64,000 nt of DNA, from NCBI GenBank assembly GCA_937973685.1, contig CALJKJ010000003.1, forward strand, positions 1-64,000. Reading direction: 5' to 3'. This document shows, piece after piece, positions 50,590 to 59,934 of the stretch. The position numbers and the translations under genes are program-made. Within the stretch, counting starts at the first letter, position 1. Every line of letters starts with the position of its first letter. Under the pieces are notes generated by a model, which saw only the letters and a list, made by a program, of their open reading frames with translations, made no database searches and had not been told where the DNA came from. This DNA is from an uncultured Flavobacteriales bacterium (GTDB lineage Bacteria; Bacteroidota; Bacteroidia; Flavobacteriales_D; Crocinitomicaceae).

Positions 50590-51375
50590 TCAAAACATTA
50601 TTGTTCCTTCAAACACATGCTTTGCAGGACCAATTAACCAAATATCTTCGATTTTTTTATCACTTATTCGGTTGAATTTGACAGACAAATCTCCACCCTG
50701 TGTAGAAAGAGAAAAAGAAAGATTACCTAATTTATCTTGTTGAATAGCTGCTGCTATAGCCGCTGCTGTAACACCAGTACCACAGGAAAGTGTTTCGTCT
50801 TCTACTCCACGCTCGTACGTTCGAATTGCTAATTGATTCTCCGATAACACTTCAACCAAATTCACATTAATTCCTTCAGAAGCATACATTGGAGAATATC
50901 GGATTGACTTACCATAAGCTACCATGTCTTGTTCTTGTATGCGTGAACACCACTTTATGTAGTGTGGAGAACCTGTATTCAAAGACAATGCACCTTCTTC
51001 TTGCTTGGACCAATCCAATACATTTGACATTTGTAAAGCAACTAAATCAACTTTTTTTGTAGCCGAATGAAGACCATCAATTGCTGCAAATGAAACAGTT
51101 TGTTGCGTAATTCCCAATTGATGCGCAAAAACAACAGCGCATCGAGCACCATTTCCACAAAAGCTTTGAGATCCGTCCGCATTGTAATAGTCCACTTGAA
51201 AATCAACGTCTTTAGCTGAATTGATTTTAATCAAGCCATCAGCACCTATTCCGAATTTACGGTCACACAACTGTTGAATGAGTTTTATCGACAAGTTATC
51301 CCATTGCCCATCCAAATTATCAATCATGATAAAATCATTGCCTGTTCCTTGGTATTTGCTAAACTTCAATTCCAT
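50590..51375 (-). CDS. dapF: Diaminopimelate epimerase
   Basis: Converts LL- to meso-diaminopimelate for lysine and peptidoglycan synthesis. At 261 aa it has both catalytic cysteines in context: SFCGNGARCAVVFA and ETLSCGTGVTAAA, plus the opening KYQGTGNDFIMID. A TACATTTG element at 51440-51433 (minus strand) is a possible -7 box. It is divergent from the HtrA gene. Confidence 0.97.
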   Translation of the reverse strand: MELKFSKYQGTGNDFIMIDNLDGQWDNLSIKLIQQLCDRKFGIGADGLIKINSAKDVDFQVDYYNADGSQSFCGNGARCAVVFAHQLGITQQTVSFAAIDGLHSATKKVDLVALQMSNVLDWSKQEEGALSLNTGSPHYIKWCSRIQEQDMVAYGKSIRYSPMYASEGINVNLVEVLSENQLAIRTYERGVEDETLSCGTGVTAAAIAAAIQQDKLGNLSFSLSTQGGDLSVKFNRISDKKIEDIWLIGPAKHVFEGTIMF

Positions 51376-51499
51376 CGAAAGTGTTGTTATCAGTACGTAT
51401 TAGCGTTTTATGCTTAACATCTTTTAACACTGCAAATGTAACAAGGTTGACAAGATATCTATTATAATTGCGTTAAAATTTAGAGCATAAATAAAAATT

Positions 51500-52969
51500 A
51501 TGAAAAACACATTGAAATATTTAGGTCTTGGATTTGCAGGTGGAATGATTCCATTTGCCTTTGGTTATTTGTTGTCAACGCATTACAACGGCTCACTTTC
51601 TGATCAGGTCATCGATGGAAATCGTCTGAATGCACTCAAAGCAAGTTATTCTGGTTTACCTATGAATGCAACTAGTTTTGTTGAAGCGTCTGAAAGCACT
51701 ATTAATTCGGTTGTTCACGTCACAACAAAAGTTGTTCGCACGCAAGTACAACGCGATCCTTTTTATGAATTTTTCTATGGTCCTGGAACTGGAAACCGCG
51801 AATTCAAACAATATGGTAGCGGATCTGGATCAGGTGTCATTGTTTCAAGTGAAGGATATATCGTGACGAACAATCACGTGATTGAAGATGCTGCTGAAAT
51901 AGAAGTTATCTTGAATGACAACTCGAAATATACAGCTACAGTAATAGGAACAGACCCTTCGACGGATATTGCTGTTTTAAAAATTGATGCTGCAAATTTG
52001 AAACCAATTCCACTTGGAAACAGTGATGAATTACACATTGGAGAATGGGTACTTGCCGTTGGAAATCCGTTTAATTTAACATCAACAGTTACTGCAGGTA
52101 TTGTGAGTGCAAAAGCACGCAACATCAATTTATTAGCTGATCGATCAAAAACAACTGCTGTTCCAATCGAATCGTTTATTCAAACCGACGCAGCTGTCAA
52201 TCCAGGAAATTCGGGTGGTGCGCTAGTAAACACAAAAGGTGAATTGGTTGGAATTAATACAGCCATTGCATCGCAAACAGGTTCTTATTCGGGTTATAGT
52301 TTTGCAGTTCCGGTAAACCTAGTGAATAAAGTTATGCGTGACTTAATTGATTTTGGAATTGTACAACGTGGTTTCTTAGGAATTCAAATAGCAGATATCA
52401 ATCAAGAATTGAAAGAAAAACATGCATTAACATCAACAAAAGGAGTTTTTATTTCAGGAGTTACAGAAGATGGAAGTGCTGAAAAAGCTGGAATCAAGAA
52501 AAACTGGATTGTACTTAAAATCGGAAATAAGGATGTGAATTCGGTTGCTGAATTACAAGAGGAAATTGGAAAACGCCGTCCAGGTGACAATGTCACATTA
52601 ACACTCAAAAACGCAGATGGTGAAGAAGTAATCAAACAAGTTGTTTTACGCTCAGCAGATGGCGACACAGCATTGAAAAGCAAATCCGAAATTAGTAAAA
52701 CAAGTGCGCTTGGTGCTACTTTCAGGGAATTAACGAGTAAAGAGAAAAAAGAGTTGAATATTCAATACGGCGTAAAAGTAAAATCGTTGGAGCCTGGTAA
52801 ATTAAAATCAGCTGGTGTGCAAGAAGGAGATGTCATTACAGTAGTGAATCAAAAACCATGTGAATCGGTTGAGCAACTCACACAATTTTTAAACACAGTA
52901 AAAGGTGGCGTTTACTTGGAATTAGTTTCCTCAAGTGGTAAAAAAGACTACATCGGATTTGGTATTTAA
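51500..52969 (+). CDS. htrA: Periplasmic serine protease of the DegP/HtrA family
   Basis: A 489-aa quality-control protease and chaperone of the envelope. A membrane anchor or signal (about 6-28) precedes a trypsin-like domain with His126 (VTNNHVI), Asp156 (STDIAVL) and Ser238 (PGNSGG), and two PDZ domains (about 285-375 and 400-485). A Gly/Ser-rich flexible loop (about 100-112) lies between. Such proteins degrade misfolded outer-membrane proteins. A terminator follows. Confidence 0.94.
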   Translation: MKNTLKYLGLGFAGGMIPFAFGYLLSTHYNGSLSDQVIDGNRLNALKASYSGLPMNATSFVEASESTINSVVHVTTKVVRTQVQRDPFYEFFYGPGTGNREFKQYGSGSGSGVIVSSEGYIVTNNHVIEDAAEIEVILNDNSKYTATVIGTDPSTDIAVLKIDAANLKPIPLGNSDELHIGEWVLAVGNPFNLTSTVTAGIVSAKARNINLLADRSKTTAVPIESFIQTDAAVNPGNSGGALVNTKGELVGINTAIASQTGSYSGYSFAVPVNLVNKVMRDLIDFGIVQRGFLGIQIADINQELKEKHALTSTKGVFISGVTEDGSAEKAGIKKNWIVLKIGNKDVNSVAELQEEIGKRRPGDNVTLTLKNADGEEVIKQVVLRSADGDTALKSKSEISKTSALGATFRELTSKEKKELNIQYGVKVKSLEPGKLKSAGVQEGDVITVVNQKPCESVEQLTQFLNTVKGGVYLELVSSSGKKDYIGFGI

Positions 52970-52992
52970 CGAATAATAATTGATTACTAATT

Positions 52993-53041
52993 AAAGGCAT
53001 GGTTTTTGAGAACGAAAATTCTCATAAAATTATGCCTTTTT
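52993..53041 (+). terminator. Terminator after htrA
   Basis: AAAGGCAT (52993-53000) pairs with ATGCCTTT (53032-53039), enclosing an inner GAGAA/TTCTC hairpin, followed by Ts. Confidence 0.7.
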
Positions 53042-53044
53042 AAT

Positions 53045-53076
53045 TTGGAAATCACTTGTGTTTCGTCGTAACTTTG
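53045..53076 (+). promoter_or_regulatory. Promoter of the primary sigma factor gene
   Basis: TTG (53045-53047), 21 bp, TAACTTTG (53069-53076), about 42 bp before the ATG. The sigma factor is thus predicted to be made from its own type of promoter. Confidence 0.6.
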
Positions 53077-53117
53077 CACCCTGATTTATAAAATCATCAT
53101 AAAAACGTAGTCATTTC

Positions 53118-53984
53118 ATGAGACAACTTAAGATTACAAAATCCATTACCAACAGAGAAAGTCAATCACTTGATAAGTATTTGCAGGATATCGGTAAAGA
53201 AGAGTTAATTACAGCTGAAGAAGAAGTTGAGTTAGCACGAAAAATCAAACAAGGTGATCAAAGAGCACTCGAAAAGTTGACACGTGCGAACTTGCGTTTT
53301 GTGGTATCCGTTGCAAAACAATACCAAAATCAAGGATTAACACTTCCCGATTTAATTAATGAAGGTAACTTAGGATTGATCAAAGCTGCACAGAAATTTG
53401 ACGAAACTAGAGGGTTTAAATTTATTTCGTATGCTGTTTGGTGGATTCGTCAATCAATATTGCAAGCACTTGCTGAGCAAGCACGTATTGTTCGTCTTCC
53501 ATTGAATCAAGTTGGTTCATTGAACAAAATCAACAAAGCATTTTCTCGTTTAGAGCAAGAATTCGAACGTCCACCTTCTGCTGAGGAATTAGCTGAAGCA
53601 TTGGAAGTTCCTGAAGATAAAATCAAAGAAAGTTTAAATGTTTCTGGACGTCACGTATCAATGGATGCGCCTCTTTCTTCTTCTGAAGACGGTGGTACAT
53701 TAATGGATGTAATGGCAAATGCAGATTCACCAAAAGCTGACCACGCTTTAATGGCAGAATCGTTGCAAAAAGAAATAGAACGTTCCCTTTCAACATTAAC
53801 AGATAAAGAACGTGAAATCATTCGTTTGTTTTTCGGAATTGGAATGAATCACGGTTTAACGCTTGAAGAGATTGGCGCTAAGTTCAATTTAACACGCGAG
53901 CGGGTTCGACAAATAAAAGAAAAAGCAATTCGACGTTTGCGACACACATCGCGCAACAAGTTGCTGAAAGCATATTTAGGATAA
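53118..53984 (+). CDS. rpoD: RNA polymerase primary sigma factor (RpoD/SigA type)
   Basis: A 288-aa sigma-70 protein, the length of the Bacteroidota primary sigma factor, which lacks region 1.1. Region 1.2 is DKYLQDIGKEELIT; region 2 is LRFVVSVAKQYQNQGLTLPDLINEGNLGLIKA and FKFISYAVWWIRQSI; region 3 follows; region 4.2 is LTLEEIGAKFNLTRERVRQIKEKAIRRLRH. It should recognise the TTG / TAnnTTTG promoters seen in this window. Confidence 0.97.
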   Translation: MRQLKITKSITNRESQSLDKYLQDIGKEELITAEEEVELARKIKQGDQRALEKLTRANLRFVVSVAKQYQNQGLTLPDLINEGNLGLIKAAQKFDETRGFKFISYAVWWIRQSILQALAEQARIVRLPLNQVGSLNKINKAFSRLEQEFERPPSAEELAEALEVPEDKIKESLNVSGRHVSMDAPLSSSEDGGTLMDVMANADSPKADHALMAESLQKEIERSLSTLTDKEREIIRLFFGIGMNHGLTLEEIGAKFNLTRERVRQIKEKAIRRLRHTSRNKLLKAYLG

Positions 53985-54019
53985 TAAAAAGGCTGTTCGA
54001 TTTTCGGGCAGCCTTTTTT
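53985..54019 (+). terminator. Terminator after rpoD
   Basis: AAAAAGGCTG (53986-53995) pairs with CAGCCTTTTT (54009-54018) and runs into six Ts, beginning right after the stop codon. Confidence 0.85.
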
Positions 54020-54071
54020 ACTTAGTGTCTTTTGGACACAAAAATTAGTTACATAAAAAACACAACAACAA

Positions 54072-55523
54072 ATGGAAGCTGCAATGGGCTACGAAAAAGA
54101 ATTGAAATTGCACGTACAAAAAGAACGTGCTGCTGTGAAATTATCCAGTCATATTGGTGAACTACAATACGACAAAGGAATCGAATTGGTATTATTCAGA
54201 AATCACTTAGTTGATATTACGATTTCTGAAATATTGAACTTACATGAATACGCAAAAAACGTCGTTCACAAACCAATCGATATCGAAACAACTTCAAAAT
54301 TAGCTGAAGAAATTTTGAAAATGGATTTGGCACCAGCTAAAATTGACATTGGAAAGTTAGCAAGTGAATGGTTAGCTGAAAAAGATAATTTCGAATCAAA
54401 AGCAGCTTTTTTAAATGCTAAATTGGCTAATTTTTCAAAAGCATCTACTGATAGCATTCAACCACAAGATGTTGTATTGTATGGATTTGGTCGTATTGGT
54501 CGCTTGGCTGCACGTGAGTTAATCAAACAAGCAGGAAAAGGACAACAATTGCGTTTGCGTGCTATCGTAACAAGAGGCGCAACCGATAAAGACATTATCA
54601 AACGTGCTGCTTTATTACGTTCTGATTCAGTTCATGGTGCTTTCAAAGGTTCTGTTGTAGAAGATTTAGCAAACAAATCATTAATCATCAACGGTCAAAT
54701 CGTTCGTATGATCGATGCAAGCAATCCTGAAGATATCGATTATACACAATACGGAATAGACAATGCGTTAATCATTGATAATACAGGTGTATTCACCAAT
54801 CGTGAAGCTTTGATGCGTCACAAACAATCCAAAGGAGTGAGCAAAGTATTGTTGACAGCTCCAGGAAAAGAAATTCCAAATGTTGTGTATGGAATTAATC
54901 AAGGTGAATTGAATTTAGAAGAAGAAACGATTTTTTCCGCTGCTTCTTGTACAACTAACGCCATCTCTCCTATCTTAAAAGTTATCAATGATGCTTACGG
55001 AGTTGTAAAAGGTCATATTGAAACTGTTCACGCTTACACCAATGACCAAAACTTATTGGATAACATGCACAAATCATCTCGTAGAGGTCGTTCTGCAGCT
55101 ATCAATATGGTTATTACGTCAACTGGTGCTGGCGCAGCAGTAACCAAAGTTATTCCAGATTTGAAAGATAAATTAACTGCGAATGCAGTACGTGTCCCTA
55201 CTCCAAATGGTTCACTTGCAATCTTATCATTGGAATTGAAAAAAGGAACATCTATCGAAGATATCAATAACGTAGTGCGAAAAGCATCGTTGGAAGGCGA
55301 ATTAGTCAACCAAATATTCTATTCGTACGATCCCGAATTAGTTTCAAGTGATATTATTGGAAACACCTGTTGTTCTGTGTATGATTCACACGCTACAATT
55401 GTTTCTCAAGATACTAAAAACGTTGTATTATATACGTGGTATGACAATGAATTTGGTTATACAAAACAAGTTATTCGACTTGCAAAACATATAACTAAAG
55501 TTAGAAGAACGATTTACTATTAA
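54072..55523 (+). CDS. gap: Glyceraldehyde-3-phosphate dehydrogenase, long form
   Basis: A 483-aa NAD(P)-dependent GAPDH. The Rossmann domain begins at GFGRIGR (138-144), and the catalytic Cys293 lies in SAASCTTNAI, with HAYTNDQNLLD and the C-terminal WYDNEFGY. About 130 helical residues precede the Rossmann fold, a feature of the long Bacteroidota form absent from ordinary 335-aa enzymes; the role of the extension is unknown. A second normal GAPDH probably lies elsewhere. Terminators surround the gene. Confidence 0.93.
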   Translation: MEAAMGYEKELKLHVQKERAAVKLSSHIGELQYDKGIELVLFRNHLVDITISEILNLHEYAKNVVHKPIDIETTSKLAEEILKMDLAPAKIDIGKLASEWLAEKDNFESKAAFLNAKLANFSKASTDSIQPQDVVLYGFGRIGRLAARELIKQAGKGQQLRLRAIVTRGATDKDIIKRAALLRSDSVHGAFKGSVVEDLANKSLIINGQIVRMIDASNPEDIDYTQYGIDNALIIDNTGVFTNREALMRHKQSKGVSKVLLTAPGKEIPNVVYGINQGELNLEEETIFSAASCTTNAISPILKVINDAYGVVKGHIETVHAYTNDQNLLDNMHKSSRRGRSAAINMVITSTGAGAAVTKVIPDLKDKLTANAVRVPTPNGSLAILSLELKKGTSIEDINNVVRKASLEGELVNQIFYSYDPELVSSDIIGNTCCSVYDSHATIVSQDTKNVVLYTWYDNEFGYTKQVIRLAKHITKVRRTIYY

Positions 55524-55545
55524 TCGTAAAAACAACACCCCAAAA

Positions 55546-55579
55546 GGCCCTGGATTATTTTTAATTCAGGGCTTTTTTT
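55546..55579 (+). terminator. Terminator after gap
   Basis: GCCCTG (55547-55552) pairs with CAGGGC (55567-55572), with inner ATTA/TAAT pairing, followed by seven Ts. Confidence 0.85.
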
Positions 55580-55593
55580 GTGATAATTTCTTA

Positions 55594-55623
55594 TTGCAAC
55601 TTTGTTACATTATTGTATATTTG
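55594..55623 (+). promoter_or_regulatory. Promoter of the TonB receptor gene
   Basis: TTG (55594-55596), 19 bp, TATATTTG (55616-55623), a full consensus match. It lies inside the longer reading frame starting at 55594 and so supports the start codon at 55642. Confidence 0.7.
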
Positions 55624-55641
55624 CAACTAAATTGCATTAGT

Positions 55642-57882
55642 ATGAAATACTTATTCTTATTGTTGTTTAATTGTGTTTTTCTTTCAACAATTGCTCAATC
55701 ATTGAATGGAGTAATTAAAAATTCGGAAAATAACCATCCAATTGAAGGCGCATTGATAAAACTTCCAGAATTGGGCATTTCTGTTGTAACGAATAAACTG
55801 GGCGAATTTGAAATAACCAATAAATTACCTGCTTCGCTTTTAATTCTAATTGAACACAAAGGATTTGATCCATATACGAAACAATTGAATCTACCACTCA
55901 CTTCTCCATTTCAAGTAAACCTTACCCCTTGCCACATTGAAATTGATGAAATTCAAATCATCAGTTCTCGTGGTGTGCTTCAAAAAGAATCGGTAACCTA
56001 TATTGAAAACAAAAAGATTGCAGATTTAACTACCATTCAGACATCCAATTTAGGAGAAGCAATTTCAAAAATTCCAGGTATTGCAATTTCATCAACAGGT
56101 AATGGAATAAGTAAACCTGTTATAAGAGGATTGAGTGGTACACGAATTATTACCTTACTCAACGGCATTCGTGTCGAAAATCAACAATGGGGAAGCGACC
56201 ATGGAATGGGAATTACAGCTTTGGGTATAGGAAGTGTTGAAGTCATCAAAGGACCTGCAAGTCTTTTTTATGGTTCAGATGCTTTAGGTGGTATTCTATA
56301 TTTCGTAGATGAACCTTATACATCAAATGGCAATACAAATGTACAATTAGGCACTTCTTTCGAAACAAATAGTAACTTATCACAAACGACATTAGGCTTG
56401 AAAATAGCTAAAAATAAATTGCGGTTCAATGTCTTTGCTGGAACAAATTCAGCGGCAGATTTCAAACTACCTAATTCAAATTACCTTGTTAATTCGCGCT
56501 ATCAAGATCATTTAGCAAAGATTAGCATCGGATATTCAAAAGGAAAATGGGTTAGTAATTTGCGTTATAATTATTTGAATTCATTTGTTGGAATTCCGGG
56601 CGAAACAACTGATTCGATAGTTACACCTTCTAGTTTTCAAAGTTCAGAATCGTTTCGAAAAATCCAAATGCCTTATCAACAAATAACGAATCACATAATT
56701 TCATTAGAAAACAAATGGATTCTTAAAAAAGGACGTGAAATTGTAACAGTTATTGGAAATACAACAAATTTACTCAACGAGCACGAAGAAAATATTCAAA
56801 TAGCTAATTTATCCATGCATTTAAATTCTTTTGTGTATTCGTTCAAATACAAACATACGTTCACAGAATTTATGAAAATAACTGCTGGTTTTCAAGGAAT
56901 GCTTCAGCAAAATCGAAATGCTGAAACAGCTGAGGAGCGTCTTATACCAAATGCCAAGACAATGGACAATGGTATGTATGCTGTTTTTGATGGAAAATTT
57001 GGAAAATATTCGCTTCAAGCTGGTGTACGAACTGATATACGAACTATTAGCACACTTGCGGATGATATATCTTTTTCAAGAAAATTCAATAGCTTCACCT
57101 ATTCAACAGGAGTCTTACGCACATATGAAGACGCCAAGCTACGTTTGAATTTCTCAACTGGATTTCGTGCTCCACACACTTCTGAATTATTAGCAAATGG
57201 CGCACACGAAGGAGCTTTACGTTATGAAATTGGATCTACAAGTTTGAAAACAGAACAGGCGTCTCAAGTTGATATATCCTATGAAATAGCTAACGAACAC
57301 CTTTCATTGGTCATCAATCCTTTTTTTAATGCACTTACCAATTACATCTATTTAGCTCCTACTGACTCAGTTATTGAAAACAGACCGGTATATGTTTATG
57401 CACAAACAAATAAAGTCGCCTTATACGGTGGTGAAATAAGCGCTCACATCCATCCACATCAATTTCATGGACTTCATTTCGAAACAAGTTATTCGTATGT
57501 CAGAGGGGAGCTTCATTCTGGAACTTCATTGCCTTTCATACCTCAATCACGCCTTATCTCACTTTTGAAATTCCCAATTATTAATAAGCAAAAATGGAAA
57601 GGAATCTGTGCAATCCAACACGACTTTTATTTTAAACAAGCGCACATATCCACATTCGAAACACCAACAAATGCTTATAATTTAGTAAATGCTTCGGTTA
57701 GATTAACATATGGAAAAGATGAAAAAATCACCTTTTCAGGAGGTGTAAAAAACATGTTTAACGTTGCATATTTCAACCACCTATCATCTTTAAAAAATAT
57801 AGGGATTCAACAGCCAGGTCGCAATTATTATATTTCGTTACTCATTGCATTAAATTATCAAAACAAAAGCCTCAAAGACTAA
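55642..57882 (+). CDS. TonB-dependent receptor
   Basis: A 746-aa outer-membrane transporter: signal peptide (MKYLFLLLFNCVFLSTIAQ), CarboxypepD-reg-like beta domain (about 22-95), plug domain with LGEAISKIPGIAI, RGLSGTRIITLLNGIRV and GPASLFYGSDALGGI, then a 22-strand barrel ending GVKNMFNVAYFNH and a NYYISLLIALNY C-terminal segment. The NQQWGSDHG plug motif and a His-rich HIHPHQFH loop near residue 600 hint at a metal or haem ligand, but this is weak. Ends overlap the next, convergent gene by four bases. Confidence 0.9.
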   Translation: MKYLFLLLFNCVFLSTIAQSLNGVIKNSENNHPIEGALIKLPELGISVVTNKLGEFEITNKLPASLLILIEHKGFDPYTKQLNLPLTSPFQVNLTPCHIEIDEIQIISSRGVLQKESVTYIENKKIADLTTIQTSNLGEAISKIPGIAISSTGNGISKPVIRGLSGTRIITLLNGIRVENQQWGSDHGMGITALGIGSVEVIKGPASLFYGSDALGGILYFVDEPYTSNGNTNVQLGTSFETNSNLSQTTLGLKIAKNKLRFNVFAGTNSAADFKLPNSNYLVNSRYQDHLAKISIGYSKGKWVSNLRYNYLNSFVGIPGETTDSIVTPSSFQSSESFRKIQMPYQQITNHIISLENKWILKKGREIVTVIGNTTNLLNEHEENIQIANLSMHLNSFVYSFKYKHTFTEFMKITAGFQGMLQQNRNAETAEERLIPNAKTMDNGMYAVFDGKFGKYSLQAGVRTDIRTISTLADDISFSRKFNSFTYSTGVLRTYEDAKLRLNFSTGFRAPHTSELLANGAHEGALRYEIGSTSLKTEQASQVDISYEIANEHLSLVINPFFNALTNYIYLAPTDSVIENRPVYVYAQTNKVALYGGEISAHIHPHQFHGLHFETSYSYVRGELHSGTSLPFIPQSRLISLLKFPIINKQKWKGICAIQHDFYFKQAHISTFETPTNAYNLVNASVRLTYGKDEKITFSGGVKNMFNVAYFNHLSSLKNIGIQQPGRNYYISLLIALNYQNKSLKD

Positions 57883-58301
57883 TTTTTAAAGTCTTTGTTT
57901 TTAAAGCAATTGGAAACTTTTTTTTGATAGTTCGCACGTTCTTCAGGTGTCGTATTATCAAACGTTGTTAATTCTTTGCACTTAGTCTCTACAAAATCCC
58001 ATCGATCAATTAATTTATCTTCCTGTTCTGGAGTAAGTTTGTTTTTAAACGCTTTATTGATGGAATCATTCTTGAGAATACATGCACAGAAATCCCATTG
58101 CTCTCCATATTTTTTTTCGATTTTTTGCTTGAGTTCCGTTCGCTCAATCAGTTGAGCTTTCTTTTTAGGGACAGCATCTGATCGCATAGGCAATTCGGTT
58201 TTAGTTACTTGTTGTTTTTTCTTGTCATTACGTGTTTTTGTCTCACAAGTACACGAAGCAATTGCTAGAGCAGCAAGGATTAAAGTGTTGAGCAATTTCA
58301 T
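57879..58301 (-). CDS. Uncharacterised lipoprotein
   Basis: A 140-aa lipoprotein. The lipobox is IASC, giving a lipidated Cys17 followed by a second Cys (SCTCETK). The rest is strongly charged and helical, with EQWDFCACILKND, LTPEQEDKLIDRWDFVETKCKEL and KVSNCFKN, i.e. six cysteines in all. No known family. It converges on the TonB receptor, overlapping by four bases; a functional link is unproven. Confidence 0.6.
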   Translation of the reverse strand: MKLLNTLILAALAIASCTCETKTRNDKKKQQVTKTELPMRSDAVPKKKAQLIERTELKQKIEKKYGEQWDFCACILKNDSINKAFKNKLTPEQEDKLIDRWDFVETKCKELTTFDNTTPEERANYQKKVSNCFKNKDFKN

Positions 58302-58425
58302 TTGTACGGTAATAGTTAGACCTAAGTTAACTATAACAATTTAAAAATGAAACTTTATAGGGAATAAATAGCTATCGTAAAAAAAAGACGTGAAATTAAT
58401 AATTACTGCAATTGACAGGTGTTTA

Positions 58426-59070
58426 TTAAAATATCATGTTGTTTTTATCCAATATTTTTTTGATTTCAACGCCCATTGAATCAATAAATTCAGCTTTCAC
58501 TTTTCGAGGCATACCTTCGTCAATGACCTCACAATGTTTGTATTCATACTTACCGTTTTTCCATTGAAACAAACAATTATAGTAAATCAATGAATTATCG
58601 ATGTTATCAGGAAAACGAACCACGATATCATTGAAACCTGATTTTGAAGGACGTTGTTCAATTAAATTACCATTGAAACCATTTAGTTTCACCAAAATTC
58701 CTTTCTCGCGTTGAAAAATCAATATTCTACGAAGTGGATGACCGCCAACTCCTGCCTTTACCAATAAAATAAATCCATTGTTCAACGGAATATTCTTTGC
58801 TAAAGGAAAAAAGCGGAAAAATTTAGGACTACATGCTGGATTTTTCTCATCCGTATCGTTTGGTGCATTGACATTACAAATCTTCAATTCTTTCAATAAA
58901 GAAGCCTCTGTTTTGGAAGTAAACTGATTGGCATTGAAATCGGTACTAATTGTATTATCAATGGTTTGAACTGGATTTCTTCCAATTTGAATATCGTCGT
59001 TTGTTTCTTCGCATGCAACTGCAACAAGAACTAATACACATGTAATAAATAGCTGTTTAAAATGTTTCAT
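58426..59070 (-). CDS. Uncharacterised lipoprotein
   Basis: A 214-aa lipoprotein with signal peptide and lipobox VAVAC. The mature part is beta-rich (FFRFFPLAKNIPLNNGFILLVKAG, RRILIFQREKGILVKLNGFNG, NIDNSLIYYNCLFQWKNGKYEY) and unlike any family I recognise. ATG 59070 is preferred over TTG 59079. It lies 9 bp after the HMG-CoA lyase gene, so it is probably co-transcribed. Confidence 0.6.
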   Translation of the reverse strand: MKHFKQLFITCVLVLVAVACEETNDDIQIGRNPVQTIDNTISTDFNANQFTSKTEASLLKELKICNVNAPNDTDEKNPACSPKFFRFFPLAKNIPLNNGFILLVKAGVGGHPLRRILIFQREKGILVKLNGFNGNLIEQRPSKSGFNDIVVRFPDNIDNSLIYYNCLFQWKNGKYEYKHCEVIDEGMPRKVKAEFIDSMGVEIKKILDKNNMIF

Positions 59071-59079
59071 AATATTCAA

Positions 59080-59934
59080 TTAATGAAAAAGTTGATCTAC
59101 GGTTACAAGGGTTTTTGACAAAGCTGTCATATTTACTCCCGTTTCAATAGCATTAGAATGGAACCAATCGAGCATTTTTTCTGTTGGCATGTTTCCTGTT
59201 AAATCATCTTTTGCCATTGGACATCCCCCAAATCCTTTCAATGCTCCTTCAAAATATGTACATCCACCATTATATGCGGCTTCAGTAAGCGCTTGTGCGT
59301 TTTCTGGTAAAGCATGTAAATGCGCTGAAATTTCAGTTTTAGGAAACGCTGGTACAATTGTTTTAAAAACCGTTTCTACCAAAGCAGGAGTAGCAATTCC
59401 AATGGTATCTGAAAGGGAAATTCGTTGAATGTCAAATAAGCTGGTTAAGCGATAACTCCATTCAGCTAACATATCTGGTGACCAAGCATCTCCGTATGGA
59501 TTTCCAAATCCCATGGACAAATACAACACTAATTGTTTGTTTTGTTTGGCGCATATGGTTGCGATTTCTGTCACTCGGTGCAACGATTCATCAGTAGTAG
59601 CATTTGTATTACGCTGTTGAAAAGTCTCGGAAATCGAAAAAGGATAACCCAAATAGGTGATTTGTTCAAAATTAGCAGCTTCCTTCGCGCCTCTTTCATT
59701 TGCAATAATTGCAAGTAACTTGGTGTTATTCAAAGCTAACTTTTCAATCACAGCAGCTGTATCAGCTAATTGCGGAATTGCTTTCGGTGAAACAAAACTT
59801 CCAAAATCCAAGGTGTCAAATCCACACTCCAACAATTCATTCAAGTAGTTGACCTTTTTTTCTGTTGGAATGAACGAAGCAATACCTTGCATGGCATCTC
59901 TAGGGCATTCTGTTATTTTGATGACGTTGTTCAT
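59080..59934 (-). CDS. Hydroxymethylglutaryl-CoA lyase
   Basis: A 284-aa DRE-TIM-barrel lyase that splits HMG-CoA into acetyl-CoA and acetoacetate in leucine catabolism. ECPRDAMQG carries the catalytic Arg-Asp, HLHALPENA the metal histidines, and GGCPMAKDDLTGN the glycine loop with the catalytic Cys. Forms with ECPRDAMQG are usual in Bacteroidota. It overlaps the pyrD stop by four bases, a pairing with no evident metabolic logic. Confidence 0.85.
   Translation of the reverse strand: MNNVIKITECPRDAMQGIASFIPTEKKVNYLNELLECGFDTLDFGSFVSPKAIPQLADTAAVIEKLALNNTKLLAIIANERGAKEAANFEQITYLGYPFSISETFQQRNTNATTDESLHRVTEIATICAKQNKQLVLYLSMGFGNPYGDAWSPDMLAEWSYRLTSLFDIQRISLSDTIGIATPALVETVFKTIVPAFPKTEISAHLHALPENAQALTEAAYNGGCTYFEGALKGFGGCPMAKDDLTGNMPTEKMLDWFHSNAIETGVNMTALSKTLVTVDQLFH

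Noticed and set aside
51433..51444. TTACATTTGCAG upstream of dapF as a further XRE operator
   Set aside because: Only half of the dyad matches TTACAnnTGTAA; the matching half is equally well explained as the -7 element TACATTTG of dapF.
51448..51473. E. coli-like TTGACA and TATAAT upstream of htrA
   Set aside because: Spacing is about 10 bp and Bacteroidota do not use this consensus; coincidence in AT-rich DNA.
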